Positions 42,761-54,607 of a stretch of DNA of 64,000 bases are shown here, piece after piece (positions within the stretch are counted from its first letter, which is position 1; each line of letters starts with the position of its first letter). The translations under genes were made by a program, and so were the position numbers. The DNA is from Amorphophallus konjac (taxonomy: Eukaryota; Streptophyta; Magnoliopsida; Alismatales; Araceae). The notes beneath the pieces were generated by a model, which did not search any database, had not been told where the DNA came from, and saw only the letters and a list, made by a program, of their open reading frames with translations. The DNA lies in assembly GCA_022559845.1 (NCBI GenBank), contig CM040118.1:232175224-232239223 (forward strand), in the 5' to 3' direction.

Positions 42761-43910
42761 TCAAAAGTAGAACTTGCAAAGATTTGTCGAATTCCATGTC
42801 CGAGGGACGGGTGTTCCTTCCATGGTGGACAGTCGGTATGCTCCTTTTCCGAGCATCTCGACCACTCGGTAGGGGCCTTCCCAGGTAGGGGCCAGCTTCC
42901 CCGCCGCCTCTAGTGGTCAAGATGCTTCGGCTTTCCTCAGGATGAAGTCTCCCGACTGGAAGTGTCTATCTCGAACTCTAGAGTTGTAGTATCGAGTGAT
43001 GCGCCGGTGGTATTCCATTGCTCGAATCTTTGCAATCTCTTGGATCTCGTCCGCTAGGTCAAAGTTTTCTCACAGTTTCTGCTCGTTTACCTCGGGTTTG
43101 AAGTGGACGACTCGGAGAGAGGGATTGCCAACCTCCAACGAAATTATGGCTTCCGTGCCATACACCAGCTGAAAAGGTGTTTCACCGGTGGCCGTCCTCG
43201 GAGTAATTCGGTGTGACCATAGTACGCTCAGTAATTCCTCGAGCCAGCTACCCTTGGCCTTGTCGAGCCTGGTTTTGATGCCTTTTAAGATAGTCTTATT
43301 GGCATTTTCGACCAGTCTGTTAGCCTGAGGGTGGGCTACCGAAGTGAAGTGGTTGTGAATGTTTAGGTCGGCACATCTGTCTCTGAAGTAATGAGAATCA
43401 AACTGCCGACCGTTATCGCTCACGATCACTCGGGGGACACCGTAGCGACAGATGATCGACTTCCAAACAAAACTCCATACGACTGACTCGGTGATCCTGG
43501 TGGTGGCTTCGGCCTCGATCTACTTGGTGAAATAGTCGATGGCAACGATGATGAACTACTTCTGTGCTTGGGTCGTGGGGAATGGCCCCAGGATGTCGAT
43601 CCCCCACCGAGCGAAAGGGTATGGCTCGGCAAGGGTGATGAGCTACGCGGCGAGATGATGGATCAGGTGGTCTAAGTGCTGACATCAGTCGCACTTCTGT
43701 ACGTAGGTCGTGCAGTCGCACTGGAGAGTGGGCCACCACTAACCTTGCCGAAGTAGGATCCTGGCAAGCGATCTTCCTCCTTGGTGTGCTCCGCAGGTGC
43801 CTTCGTGTACTTCCTGAATAGCTCAACTGGCTTCGTCGGCATTGATGCACTTGAGGAGGGGACCGGAGAAAGATCTGTGGTATAAGGCATCGTCCAGCAT
43901 GGCGAAACAC
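42761..43910 (-). pseudogene. Tat-2 integrase
   Basis: The core is recognisable in pieces: a VSDNGRQFDSHYF block (second Asp), a VENANKTILKGIKTRL block (Glu) and SHRITPRTATGETPFQLVYGTEA. The C-terminal region (42761-43070) has AMEYHRRITRYYNSRV, then WEGPYRVVEMLGKGAYRL and ends TNLCKFYF with the stop at 42761-42763. At least two frame changes and several stops lie upstream around 43430-43910. No chromodomain. Confidence 0.8.
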
Positions 43911-44509
43911 CGAGCTTGGTACTTGAGCTTCCGATCCTCCCGAGGGTCTGTGGGCTCTTGAGAATCCCAGAGCCAGGATATGTAGGGGGTCCGCCAGTCG
44001 CTCGGGGGTGCCGAGTCAATGGTCATAAGCTCGGACTCGATGCTCGGTCGCCCGAGCTCTTCAAGAAAGACAGATCGTGTACCTGCGGGGTCGAGCGAGG
44101 AGGCCAGTCGAGAGAGGGCATCTGCTTGGGAGTTTTCGTCCAGAGCTATCTGGACTACCTCAAAGCTCTCGAAGAGTTGGGCGATCCTCTTGATCGCCTG
44201 GAGGTACTTGGCCATTTGTCCTTCCCGAGCTTCGTAATCACCTTTGACCTGACTAGCGGCCAATTGGGAGTCAGTGTGGATTCTGACCCACTCGGCCCCC
44301 AGGCGTCGAGCCATCCTGGCCCCTGAGATAAGGGCTTCGTACTCGGAGGTGTTGTTGGACCCTTGGAAGTTGAACTTCAGGGCATACCGCAGCTCCACTC
44401 CTTCAGGGGACTTGAGGAGGACACCGACGCCGCACCCAGTCGAGTGAGAGGACCCATCGACGAACAAGAACCCAAGTGGGCCTGGGCACTGGTGGAGGTA
44501 CTTCTTCAA
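43823..44509 (-). pseudogene. Tat-2 second RNase H (aRNH type)
   Basis: Well preserved over the RNase H part: LFVDGSSHSTGCGVGVLL, NNTSEYEALISGARMARRLG, WVRIHTDSQLAASQV and ENSQADALSRLAS give the D, E, D, D positions. It continues into the linker towards integrase. The frame overlaps the upstream RNase H frame by about 100 bases, one base apart, so a frameshift lies near 44403-44509. Confidence 0.83.
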
Positions 44510-45160
44510 TCAGGACCGTGCTTTCGACGATGAAGTCTACGAGAGCCTGTCCTTTGATGGCTGAGCGGGGGCGATACGAGATATCGTAGGCCCCGAGCAT
44601 GATGGCCCATTTGACGAGGCATCCCGAGACTTCAGGGTGAAAGAGAATCTTCTTCAGGTGTTCGCCGGTCAATACGACGATGGAGTGCCCTTGAAAGTAG
44701 GGTCGAAGGCGCTTGGCCGAGGTAACCAACGCTATCACAAGTTTCTCGGTTGCGGGGTACCTTTTCTCGGCCTCATTAAGCACCTTACTGGCATAGTAAA
44801 CTGGTCTCTTGATCCCTGCATCATTCCTGACCAGGACCGAGCTCACTGTAGAAGGGGTCACTGAGAGATAGAGGTATAGAGCTTCGCCTTGGACCAGCTT
44901 GGATAGTTCCGGGAGCGAGGCCAAGAATTCCTTGAGTTCGGCGAACGCCTTCTGACATTCCTCGTCCCAAGTGAACATAGCAGATGCCATTTTGGGTCCC
45001 CTCAACAATTTGAAGAAGGGTAAGCATTGTTCGGCTGCCCGGGACAGGAAACGGTTGAGCGCAGCAATGCGCCCCGTGAGGCATTGGAAGTCCGTGATGC
45101 AGGAGGGCGGCCGCATGTCCAGGATGGCCTGGACCTTGTCGGGGATGGCCTCAATCCTAC
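44403..45160 (-). pseudogene. Tat-2 reverse transcriptase C-terminus and first RNase H
   Basis: Begins within the reverse transcriptase thumb (IEAIPDKVQAILDMRPP) at the TRG-1 insertion point. It continues through FTWDEECQKAFAELKEFL and the RNase H with LYLSVTPSTVSSVLV (first Asp replaced), KRYPATEKLVIALV and YQGHS-like segments to ALVDFIVE. The other half of the enzyme lies at 59920-60180. Sequence reading further right than 45160 belongs to the TRG-1 LTR. Confidence 0.82.
45156..45160. repeat. Probable target duplication of TRG-1, left copy (CCTAC)
   Basis: Compared with CCCAT at 59920-59924: three of five bases agree and both differences are transitions. Continuity of the Tat-2 reading frame across the insertion supports the site more than the bases do. 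Confidence 0.5.
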
Positions 45161-46215
45161 TGTTGGCCCAGAGAGATGGCGGACAAGAAGGGGGGTTGAA
45201 TTGTCCCCTTGCCGAGATGGCGTATTTTAACAACTTTCTAAACTAAATGCAATGAAATTAAAACAAACTGAGTTGATTATCCTAAACTAACATGAGATCT
45301 AAAAAGTTTTCTCGATCTTTCCGATCTCACTCGTAAGACCAATCCAACAAGTGATGAACGATTACTAATAACGGATAGCAGAGCTAGCAAAGTGTAGTGG
45401 TGTAGTGAAATAAAAATCAATAAGATAACCTGTGAAGGGAGATAGGAGAAATGGACAGTCACATAGGCAATCACAATGAACATAGGGATTTTTAAGGTGG
45501 TTCGGGACCACGACGGGCTCCCTACGTCCACCCCTCACCAAACCCGGTGAGGCTTCACTAACACGCTACCGAAGTAGCAACACGGGGATGAACCCCACAC
45601 CACACACGTTGCCTCTGCAGCAAAACACACACAGGGCCTGGCCCCAACATGCTGCCACTGTAGCACACACACACACACGTTCGGGGAACGTACCCCGGAC
45701 ACGACAACCACACGGAGACACAGCTCCGCACACACACACAGATATTTGAGTTTGAGAAAATCAAAGGATATACAATATACGCCCAGCAGTATGTGAATAA
45801 TGATCAACTATGAACCACACAATGAGATAAGCATAAATAGAACGTAGAAATATCTCCTTGGTTCTCCAATAGAGATAAGCAGATCTTTCTTGAAACTTAG
45901 GTTGGAAAAGCTCTTATCCACAGCTGGTTGGAGTAGTAGTTCGTCCTCCTTGAGGATCCAAGTTTGTTCGTTCAAGTCCTAGCTCCAATCAAGCCTGCAC
46001 ACATCAAGAAAAGGTGAAACATTATGCTCAACATCTTGTATTTGTTAATAGGGACATGACAAACAAATAAAGGAAGATTTATATGCATTCCCCTTTGAAT
46101 GTCCCACAACTCCCTTCAATCAGTAGGTAGGGTGCGCTGGAAGTTGATCCTTGGAGTGGAAGCAGCCGGACATGAAGTTCCAAACGCCCAAAACATTGAA
46201 CAGGGGAGAGCAGCA

Positions 46216-46227
46216 ACTGCAGCTCCT
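46216..46227. repeat. LINE target duplication, left copy (ACTGCAGCTCCT)
   Basis: Twelve bases repeated exactly at 50086-50097. The intact site occurs once in the other TRG-1 LTR at about 57558. Confidence 0.9.
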
Positions 46228-49200
46228 TTTTCTTTTTTATAGAAACCCCTGCCTAGGTTTGAATGTGGGAGTACACCCCTGATCGGGAGTGGCTACTCCA
46301 CCATCCACACCTAAGAGGTAAATTTTATTATAATGAAAGAATGAATAACATTACATCAGTCGGATGCTAGGAATTCCTAGCTTGTCCAAACGAGCTGCAC
46401 CTTTAACATTAGAAGGAAGCTCCTGATAATCAAAAAAGGAATTACATTTGGTGCTACATGCTAAAGATGCAAGAGAATCGGCCACTGTGTTGGCTTCTCT
46501 GAAGACATGTGAGAAACAGTCCGCTGAAGGGAGCATACGCCATATATCTCTAATGTAAGGTAGAATAATCCATGGGCAAGGAATTTTCTGTTGGATTGCT
46601 TGAACTAAAATCTTGGAGTCACACTCAATGATGACATGTTGAGCATCGAAAGTGTGGAGGTATTGCAGACCTTCATGAAGTGCCCTTGCTTCTGCTATAA
46701 GGCTATTAGAGTTGCCATAATAATGAGAGTAAGCAAGAAGAACCTTTCCATTAGAGTTTCGAATAACACCACCACCACCTGATAAGCCATCTGATTTGCA
46801 AGCACCATCAGTATTTAATTTGATGAAAGGCCAAGGAGGATGTAACCACTTTATGGGCTTTGGGCGTGGACTATCTTTAGCAGCAACTTTGATGTCCATA
46901 TCTACCAAAATAATCATGTTATTGTATGAGTTTTCCTTGAGTCCTAACAAGGCAATTACCTCCGTTGCTTGGGCAATAATTCTGTACAGAATAGCATATT
47001 TCGAGGCTCTTTTCCCTTCATGTTTAGTCATGTTCCTTGATGTCCATATTTCCCACAGTGCATATCCAATAATAGCAATAGTGAAGCAGTCTAGCTTGGA
47101 TTGTCGACTAAGCGGTAGACTTGTGTTAAGGATGATAGCTTTGACAGTTTGGCCATGGATCTGCAGGCCTTTGGATTGGAGGGCTGACCAGACGAAGGAT
47201 GCAATATCACTAGATATAAACAGGTGATTGATAGTTTCCTCAGCTGGACTGTTACAACAATGACATTTAGAGCAGATAGGAATACCAATGGACTTTATTC
47301 TATCATCAGTTGGGATACAATGATGAATAATTTTCCATAAATGGATGGAAATTTTTGAGGGCAACCAGCTGAACCAGAGGTTAATCCATTTCGAGGTACA
47401 CTGCTGATTGTGGGCAGAAAAGGCATTCTTGCAGACAGAGGAAACAGAACAGGCACCTGTGGATGACAAACTCCAGATTTCAAGATCTCTGTCCTGTGAG
47501 AGAATGGTGTTCTGGATAGCAGAAAGACTGGCAGATGGGAGAAAATTGTTGAGTAATATTCTTATGTCATTGTTGGGCTGATGGTGGAATTCTTTGACTG
47601 TCAGCTTACTGTTTAGAATCAGATCAGCAGGAACATAAGAAGCAATAGTATGATTTCCAATCTAGATATCATGCCAAAAGTTTGTGTTGATTCCATCCCC
47701 CAGAATAATTCGCTTGTGCTTTGCAATAAGATCTTTAGCATATAGCCAAGAATTCCGAGAAATGCCCTTCATGTTCTTGAATTGAACAGCAGAAATATGA
47801 GTACCTTGGATATACTTTGCTCTGAAAAAGACTTCCCACAGAGAGTCAGAATGGATGGCTCTCCATAACATCTTGACTCTCAATGCAATCTCCATCTGTC
47901 GTAGGGATATAACACCCAGCCCACCCTGGGATATAGGCTTGCAGATAGAGGTCCATGACTTCCAATGCCTTTTGTTTCCAAACTGTGATGACCCCCAGAA
48001 AAAGTTAGCAAAGCTTCTTTCCAGTGCAAAATGTGTGCCCACATGGAGGGATGAAGACATCAAGAAATAAATAGGGATTGTGGTCAGGACATGCTTAATC
48101 AAGCACAACTTAGCTCCTTGAGATAAAAATTTGGCCGACCAGCCATGGAGTCTTTTCTGAATAGAAGATAACACACCTGCAAAGTGCACTTTTTTCTTCC
48201 TGCTAATAATCAGAGGAAACCCCAAATATTTATGAGGGAATGTATGCTTATCGAATCCTGTTAGGTCATGTAGTTTCTTTACAGTGGAAGCTTTCACTTT
48301 AGGGTGTAGAAAATAGCCACTTTTACCAATGCTGACTAGCTGACCAGAAGCATGTTCATATAATTTTAGGATGTGAAGAAGATTCCTGACTGAGGGCGTG
48401 GTAGCTTTAGTGAAGATAAGAGTGTCATCTGCGAACAGCAAATGGGAGATGGTGGGACAACCTCTAGGACCCATAAAGCATTCTACCATACCTCTTTTGA
48501 AAGCTGCATTCAAACATCTGCTAAGGGCTTCTTCTGCAATGATAAAAAGGGCAGGGGCGATGGGGTCCCCTTGTCGAATTCCTCTTGATGATTTGAAGAA
48601 ACCTGCAGAATCTCCATTAAGAAGAACAGAAAACCAACAGTTACTGATCAAGCTGTAGATCATGGAGGTAAACTCTAAGCTGAACCCAAATTTCCTGAGC
48701 ACTGCATAGAGAAAGTCCCATTCGAGTCGATCATAAGCTTTGGCCATGTCAAGCTTGAATATCACATTAGTACCTCTGGTTTTCCTACCAAGTTCCTGCA
48801 CAAGTTCTTGAGCCAATGCTATGTTCTCCACAATATTTCTCCCCTTTACAAAGGCTGACTGTTGACAGGATATAATTTTTGGAAGAATACCTGCTAATCT
48901 GTTGTTTAGAATGGTTGGAATAATCTTGTAGATGAAGTTGCAAAGGCTTATAGGTCTGAATTCAGAAATATCAGTGGCATTGCTTTTCTTGGGAATAAGA
49001 GCAATAAGAGCTGAAGTGATACTTCTAGGGAGAGAGGGTTTGGTGCTGAAAATAAACTGAATAGCAGTGACAATATCTCTAGCAATTATGGTCCAAGCAC
49101 ACTGATAAAATGCACCTGTAAAACCATCAGGCCCAGGTGCACTGTCGGTAGACATTTGGAAGACTGCATCTTTGATTTCTGATTCAGTTGGGATACAGCA

Positions 49201-50085
49201 GAGAAGCTCATTATCTGATGTAGTGATCAGAGAGGGAATGCAATCAATGATGCTATTATCAATATTATGATCTTGAGAGGTGAAAGCATGTCTAAAATGC
49301 TCAGCAGCAATTGTTTTCATTTGGTCATGCTTCGATGTCAGGGTGCCCTGTGAATTCTTCAACTGAGAAATAATGTGCTTCCTTATATTATTCATGGTAG
49401 TCAAATGAAAGAATTTGGTGTTCTTGTCACCTTCTTTAAGCCACTTGATTCTCAATTTCTGTCTCCAGTAAATTTCTTGTTGAAGCAGACAATTGGATTG
49501 TAGAGTCTTTGCTTTGTTCAGGAGTGCAAAGTTAACAGGAGTAGGGTCCAAGTCATACTGTAGTTCTGTTCTCAACACCTGGTCTTCAGCAGTAGCCAGG
49601 TTCAAATGCACATTACCATATACAGATTTGTTCCAACCCACAAGCATATTCCTCAGATATTTCAGTTTCAGATGTAAGGTGGTAAGTGGAGAAGTGGCCA
49701 GTGGACTGGTGGTCCAACATAGTTCAACATCTTTCAAGAATTTTTCATGCAAGGTCCACATTCTCTGAAAGATAAATCTACTCTTAAAAGTTCTGATGAA
49801 TGGCGTCTTGATGAAGAGAGGAGCATGGTCAGAGGCTTCTCTAGATAGATGCTCCACAGTTATAGGAAATTCTTTAAGCCATTCAGCATTGAATAAAGTT
49901 CTATCCAATCCATCCCAAATTCCTTTGTTTCCTGATTGGTTATTATGCCATGTATATTTTGACCCCATGAAACCAGCATCAATGAGTCCACATTCCTGGA
50001 TGCAATCCTTGAAATCAGCAATAGAGCTAAGGTTAGGTAGGTTGCCACCAAGTTTCTCATTAATGTCCAGGATACAGTTAAAACC
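46228..50085 (-). mobile_element. LINE (plant L1-type), 5'-truncated, inserted in TRG-1 LTR
   Basis: 3858 bp between 12-bp duplications. The 3' end is at the left: the plus strand starts with a T-rich run (about 11 T with one C), i.e. a short A tail on the sense strand. ORF2 has a partial endonuclease, reverse transcriptase, a zinc-binding C-terminal segment and RNase H. ORF1 and the first part of the endonuclease are missing, the usual result of incomplete target-primed reverse transcription. Confidence 0.92.
46351..50085 (-). pseudogene. LINE ORF2: partial endonuclease, reverse transcriptase, RNase H
   Basis: One frame from 50085 to 46351 with a single TAG at 47662-47664. Order: endonuclease C-terminus (NCILDINEKLGG, GLIDAGFMGSKYTWHNN, SDHAPLFI); reverse transcriptase with FRPISLCNFIYKI, AYDRLEWDF, GIRQGDPIAPALF and the catalytic FADDTLIFTK near 48410-48440; a zf-RVT type segment with CSKCHCCNSPAEETINHLF near 47220-47290; RNase H with KLNTDGACKSDGLSGGGGVI, EARALHEGL, ECDSKILVQAI and ANTVADSLAS. 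An apparent N-terminal extension to 50217 is LTR-derived. An RNase H at the ORF2 end is known in some plant L1 elements. Confidence 0.9.
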
Positions 50086-50097
50086 ACTGCAGCTCCT
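50086..50097. repeat. LINE target duplication, right copy (ACTGCAGCTCCT)
   Basis: Identical to 46216-46227; TRG-1 LTR sequence resumes directly after it. Confidence 0.9.
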
Positions 50098-50489
50098 AGA
50101 ACTGGACACAGGCTCGCGGACGGCGACTTCTACAGCTTCTTCTTCCTTCTCCTTGATGAAGCAACGCCCTCCTTCACGTTCTTCTTCTCCTCCTTCCCTT
50201 CTCCTACAACAGGCCACACACGTTCCTCTCCTTCTTCCTGCAAGATAAACACGTTAGAGCTCAAGAGGGTTCCTTTCGATCGAAAGATAGAGGTGGCTAT
50301 TTATCCAAGGGGATTGAACCCCCAAGCGACTTAAAAGCCCTTTCCAAACCCCCTTCACAACACATACAAGAAGCAAAGGTCGCCCTAAGGTCATTAGGGT
50401 CAAACGAAGTAAAGGTAGAGAAGATGCATTGACATGTGTAGCTCAAAATGCAAAAGAACATACCTATGTATGCAAAATACAGAGATTTG

Positions 50490-51690
50490 TGTAGTGGCAG
50501 TGTATACATCAGAACATGTAGACTTGAATGCATGGTTGCGAATGTATGGACTTTGAATGCATGATAACGAGTGTATAGACTTTGTATGCATTGAAAGGAT
50601 TGTACAGACTTTGTCTTGAAGGATGCATATGCATATAGGAATGTGTGGACTTTGAATGTATGATAACGAGTGTATAGACTTTGTATGTGAGGTTGCACAA
50701 ATGCAGATAGGGAAGTCTACACATTGAATCAAGGATGCTCGGACATGCAGTCAACCACTGTACAGACTTTGTCTTGAAGGATGCATATGCATATAGGAAT
50801 GTATGGACTTTGAATATGAATGCTTGGACATGCCTTCAACGAGTGTGCAGACTCTGGGTGTACTGTGCAAACGATGTACAGACTTGATCTTGCGAACACA
50901 GGCTGTACAGACTTTGAATGATGCATGCACAAGACGATGTACAGACTTGATCTTGCGAACACAGGCTGTACAGACTTTGAATGATGCATGCACAAGACGA
51001 TGTACAGACTTGATCTTGCGAACACAGGCTGTACAGACTTTGAATGATGCATGCACAAGATGATGTACAGACTTGATCTTGAGAACACAGGATGTATAGA
51101 CTTTGAGTAATGCATGCAGACTTGCTGTGCGTGTGCGAGACAATGTATAGACTTGATGCACGGACAAGGCATATGCATGAACAAGCCACACAGAATGTAT
51201 AGACTTTGCGTGGATGAGGCAAGGCTAACGGATGTATAGGCTTTCTCAGCCATGTGGCGTGCAACCAGACAATGTATAGACTTGTGTGTGCGGGCAGACG
51301 ATGTTCCAACTTGACAGATGCAATGTGCATGCGATGCGATGTACAGACTTTGTATGTGTGCGAAACTTATCAATGTGTAGACTTGCACATATGCATGAAC
51401 AAGTGGCGATGTATAGACTCTAGAGATGATGCATGAACAAACGATGCGATGTTCAGACTTGCCACCAGAGAATGTACAGACTTTGGAAAAGCTTGAAGCA
51501 CACGATGCAACAAGACCCTGTAAAGACTTAACCTGAGCATGGGCTGTACAGACTTTAAATGCATGAAGCACACGATGCAACAAGACTCTGTACAGACTTA
51601 ATAGCGTGCAGACAAGACCTCATATGCAATGAGTGTGCATCAGTGTATAGACATCATATGCAGTCTAGGCAAAACTCTGTACAGACTTTA
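50490..51690 (-). repeat. Phased AAGTCTGTACA array in TRG-1 3' LTR, with 63-bp tandem units
   Basis: Many TGTAYAGACTT motifs about 30 bp apart. Between 50871 and about 51060 the array is a 63-bp tandem repeat (starts 50871, 50934, 50997), each unit holding two motifs. Because 63 is a multiple of three and the motif lacks stops, long open frames appear on the minus strand in all three phases. Confidence 0.88.
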
Positions 51691-52406
51691 TGTGGTCAGT
51701 GATGACCAATGCACCGATGCAATCCTTACAACGACTTGATGTAAACACAAGCAGACAAAACTTTGCAAGACTATTTTTAACATCCAACCAGCTTCAAACC
51801 CAAGTATTCAACAGATAGATGCACATACCAATGTATGCAGCAGAGTATGCCAATGTGATGCAATGTGATGCACTGACTCAAATGCGTGCAAGGTTAAGTA
51901 AAACAACGATAGCACTTACCAAATGATCAAATGAGTCTTCCAAGGCATGAGAAAGCTATTTTCAATTAACACATGGATCACAGTTGCAATCCAAGGAAAA
52001 CTGAACTTGCACAGTCTAATGCAAGCTAACACAACAAAACTAAAGCTTACATAATATGATTCAACCAAGCTGCACAGAGAATTCCATCTCAGATCAAAAC
52101 AATCAAGATCTGTCCTATTAAGTCATGCACAATCAAAACCAATTTGAACTTAACTTATCCACACCCAGTATGAGTAGACACAAGTTCATATGATATGTTA
52201 AAGCAGTGAAGCTGGCCATCCAAATGCAAGTATATACATGGAGAACTGTTAAGGCCAGTCAACCCAAGAGCATCCTAACCTGTAAAGCAGAGTATCAACA
52301 TTTGAGCTCGTTTTTCATGAAAATGCCATTAAGCATAAAACACACAATACATTGGAATCATCAAAACCATTGTCAAGGACAACGAGGGGGCGCACAGAAC
52401 CCAACA

Positions 52407-52417
52407 ATCTCCCCCTT
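52407..52417 (-). other. TRG-1 polypurine tract
   Basis: Plus-strand ATCTCCCCCTT directly after the LTR end CCAACA; sense AAGGGGGAGAT. Confidence 0.8.
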
Positions 52418-54607
52418 TTTTGATGATGACAATATATTGTGATAACTCAAAGTTCTCTCCCCCTTTGGCATTATCAAAAAATAGGAACCTTCCAAAAATG
52501 AATTAGACATGAACGCACGAACCCAGCAATGAACCTTCTACTGGAGCAAGGTGTACAAACCAAATTCCAAGCAAGAAAATGAGACTCTATGTACATTTTG
52601 CAAGATGATGAAATTATGTCCAAACGAGTAGATTTTGAACAGTAAGTGAAGAGTATGAATGAACTATGCACAAGTGTATGATCTAACTATCCTATATGCA
52701 AAATCTGAAAATTGAATATGCACAGAGTGCATAGTGCTCAAGAGCACGTTATTCTCCCCAATTGTCACGAACAAAAACCAACTGACAATGGGTTATTTAA
52801 GCTGTTATCTACATGTATAACCTATAGATGCATGTAAATGAAATGAAGCATGTTATGAACAGGCAGATCAAGCATTCAGGCACTCAAGCATGCCTAGTTA
52901 AGTATAGACTCATGCAAGTCCCTTCGGGACGGGTGTAAGGATAATGCAGTTGATCGTTGAACATGAAGTGCATGAACAATACTAAGAAGGTCGTGCTTAC
53001 ATAAATAAAGTACTACATTAATCATGAAAGACGACTGATTCATAAACGACATTCAAACAATAAAATCCAATGTGCATAAGTGAAGATTGAGCAATGAAGT
53101 TCAAGACAGTATGGAAAAATAGATTTTCTAAAGAACACTAAAGAGAACTTCTCATCCATACACTTTCATACACAATGCTCGAGTATCAGTAGCTACGTAT
53201 GACCCCAATTTTGAATTACTAAAACTGGTGTGACTAACCTTTTGACACGAGTCATGTCCTTTTTTTCAGGGGTAATTCCCAGTTACTCAGTTTCGTCACT
53301 TTTTATGATGTGGATGAGACACTTTTCGACACGAGTTGTATTCTTTGTCTCAGGGACACTTCCCGGTTACTCTGTGGCAAATCACACTTATTTTCATATG
53401 GATTTGTTTCTCCTTTCGACGCGAGTTTTCTCCTTTATTTCAGGGGGGATTCCTGGCTACTCGGATCTACGTTCCACTATAAGACTTTTTGGTGGGGTAT
53501 ATAGCTTTTTCCTCACGAGACATGTGAATTTCATGTAGAGAATCAAAAGTCCTTAAAAGTGTAGAGTAGAAAATCGCAATCCTTATTAAATTGAATCATT
53601 ATCTCAAAAGGTGCATTTTGTGTGGGTGGTTGTATTGAATGTAAAAGATGAATTAGCCTTATCACAGTAATTTCTCCCCCTAAATGTATGTACGGTTATA
53701 AAAAAATCTCCCCCTTAATATATGCCATGTAACAAACATGTCTAAATCAATGCAATTTCATTTAGTAAAGGATGAGTCATAGAAGGAGTCAAAAAGTGGC
53801 TGTATATTATATACATTCAAACAAGCACTGAACTGAAGTTTTCAAGCATGTTGATTTCCGATACGTGGTGGAGAACGTAGGTCCGAAGACCACCATCACA
53901 CATGAGGAAAGCTTTCAGTTGGACATAATCCAACTTTCCACTATCGTCATTTGATATACCGAATAACCATGGCATTCAAGCACACGTGTATGAATTATAT
54001 GCATGTAACTTGAAAAGATGATTGAAAAATTATTCCTATTCACAAGTATGCAAAGATGTGCATGATATGTGCATGAAAGTAAGTATGCAGCCTGTGTATG
54101 CATAAGTGAACTATGTATGCACATGTGAACCGTTATTTACAAGAAGTGATTAAAAGTATGAAAACTTTTATGTTTAAACTAAAGGATTCAAGAACTGAAT
54201 TATTTATTGGAAGATGTAAAACAGATAGTGTGAAAGACTCTATGAACAGTGTAAAACGTTCAAAACCAAACTTTTATTTGTGAAGTAAAAGGGAAGGTGT
54301 GTATTAAAAGCCATATATGTCCGAGGTTAAGCATTCAAGAACTAAATTTATTCACATGTTGTGAAAAGAGAAGCATTCAAGACAAGTACTCATCAAACTC
54401 AAAAGATCTCAGCATTTCAACAGTTGACAAGAGTCAGTGAGGTAGAATTGTAAACATTTTTCTCCAAGATCAAGTTTTACCTTTTTAGATTCTTCAACAT
54501 AAACCAAACCAAAGAAGTTCTCAACATCAAACATTTTCTTTCTCACCTTGAGTGTCCTTTATTAATTAAAATTTCTTGACCTCAAGGCGCCCCTGTAAAG
54601 TAAATTC
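52418..54607 (-). other. TRG-1 3' untranslated region
   Basis: About 2.2 kb with no pol remnant. Extra CTCCCCC tracts lie near 52460, 53684 and 53707. Three blocks about 85 bp apart between 53230 and 53465 each have a GACACGAG or GACGCGAG start and a CCCAGTTACTC-type end. The AAGACCACC and GATATACC blocks shared with TRG-2 are near 53895 and 53955. Confidence 0.65.

Larger units (their letters stand above)
45161..52406 (-). repeat. TRG-1 3' LTR, interrupted by a LINE
   Basis: LTR sequence at 45161-46227 and 50098-52406, with the LINE and its duplication between. Without the insert it is about 3.4 kb, like the partner LTR. It includes a CA repeat near 45670-45690 and 45735-45745 and the motif array at about 50490-51690. 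Confidence 0.88.

Noticed and set aside
45600..45760. Cys/Val-rich minus-strand peptides near the TRG-1 LTR start (also 56878-57152)
   Set aside because: They arise from CA microsatellites and are duplicated with the LTR.
50086..50217. Basic N-terminal extension of the LINE ORF2
   Set aside because: These roughly 44 codons come from the TRG-1 LTR (also at 57560-57692). The LINE starts at 50085.
50871..51060. CRISPR-like array
   Set aside because: Units are directly adjacent 63-bp minisatellite copies with no unique spacers, inside a plant LTR.
50729..51583. Long repetitive minus-strand protein of 284 residues, with a similar 300-residue one at 58204-59106
   Set aside because: Produced by stop-free motif arrays open in several frames at once. 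No start context or domain.
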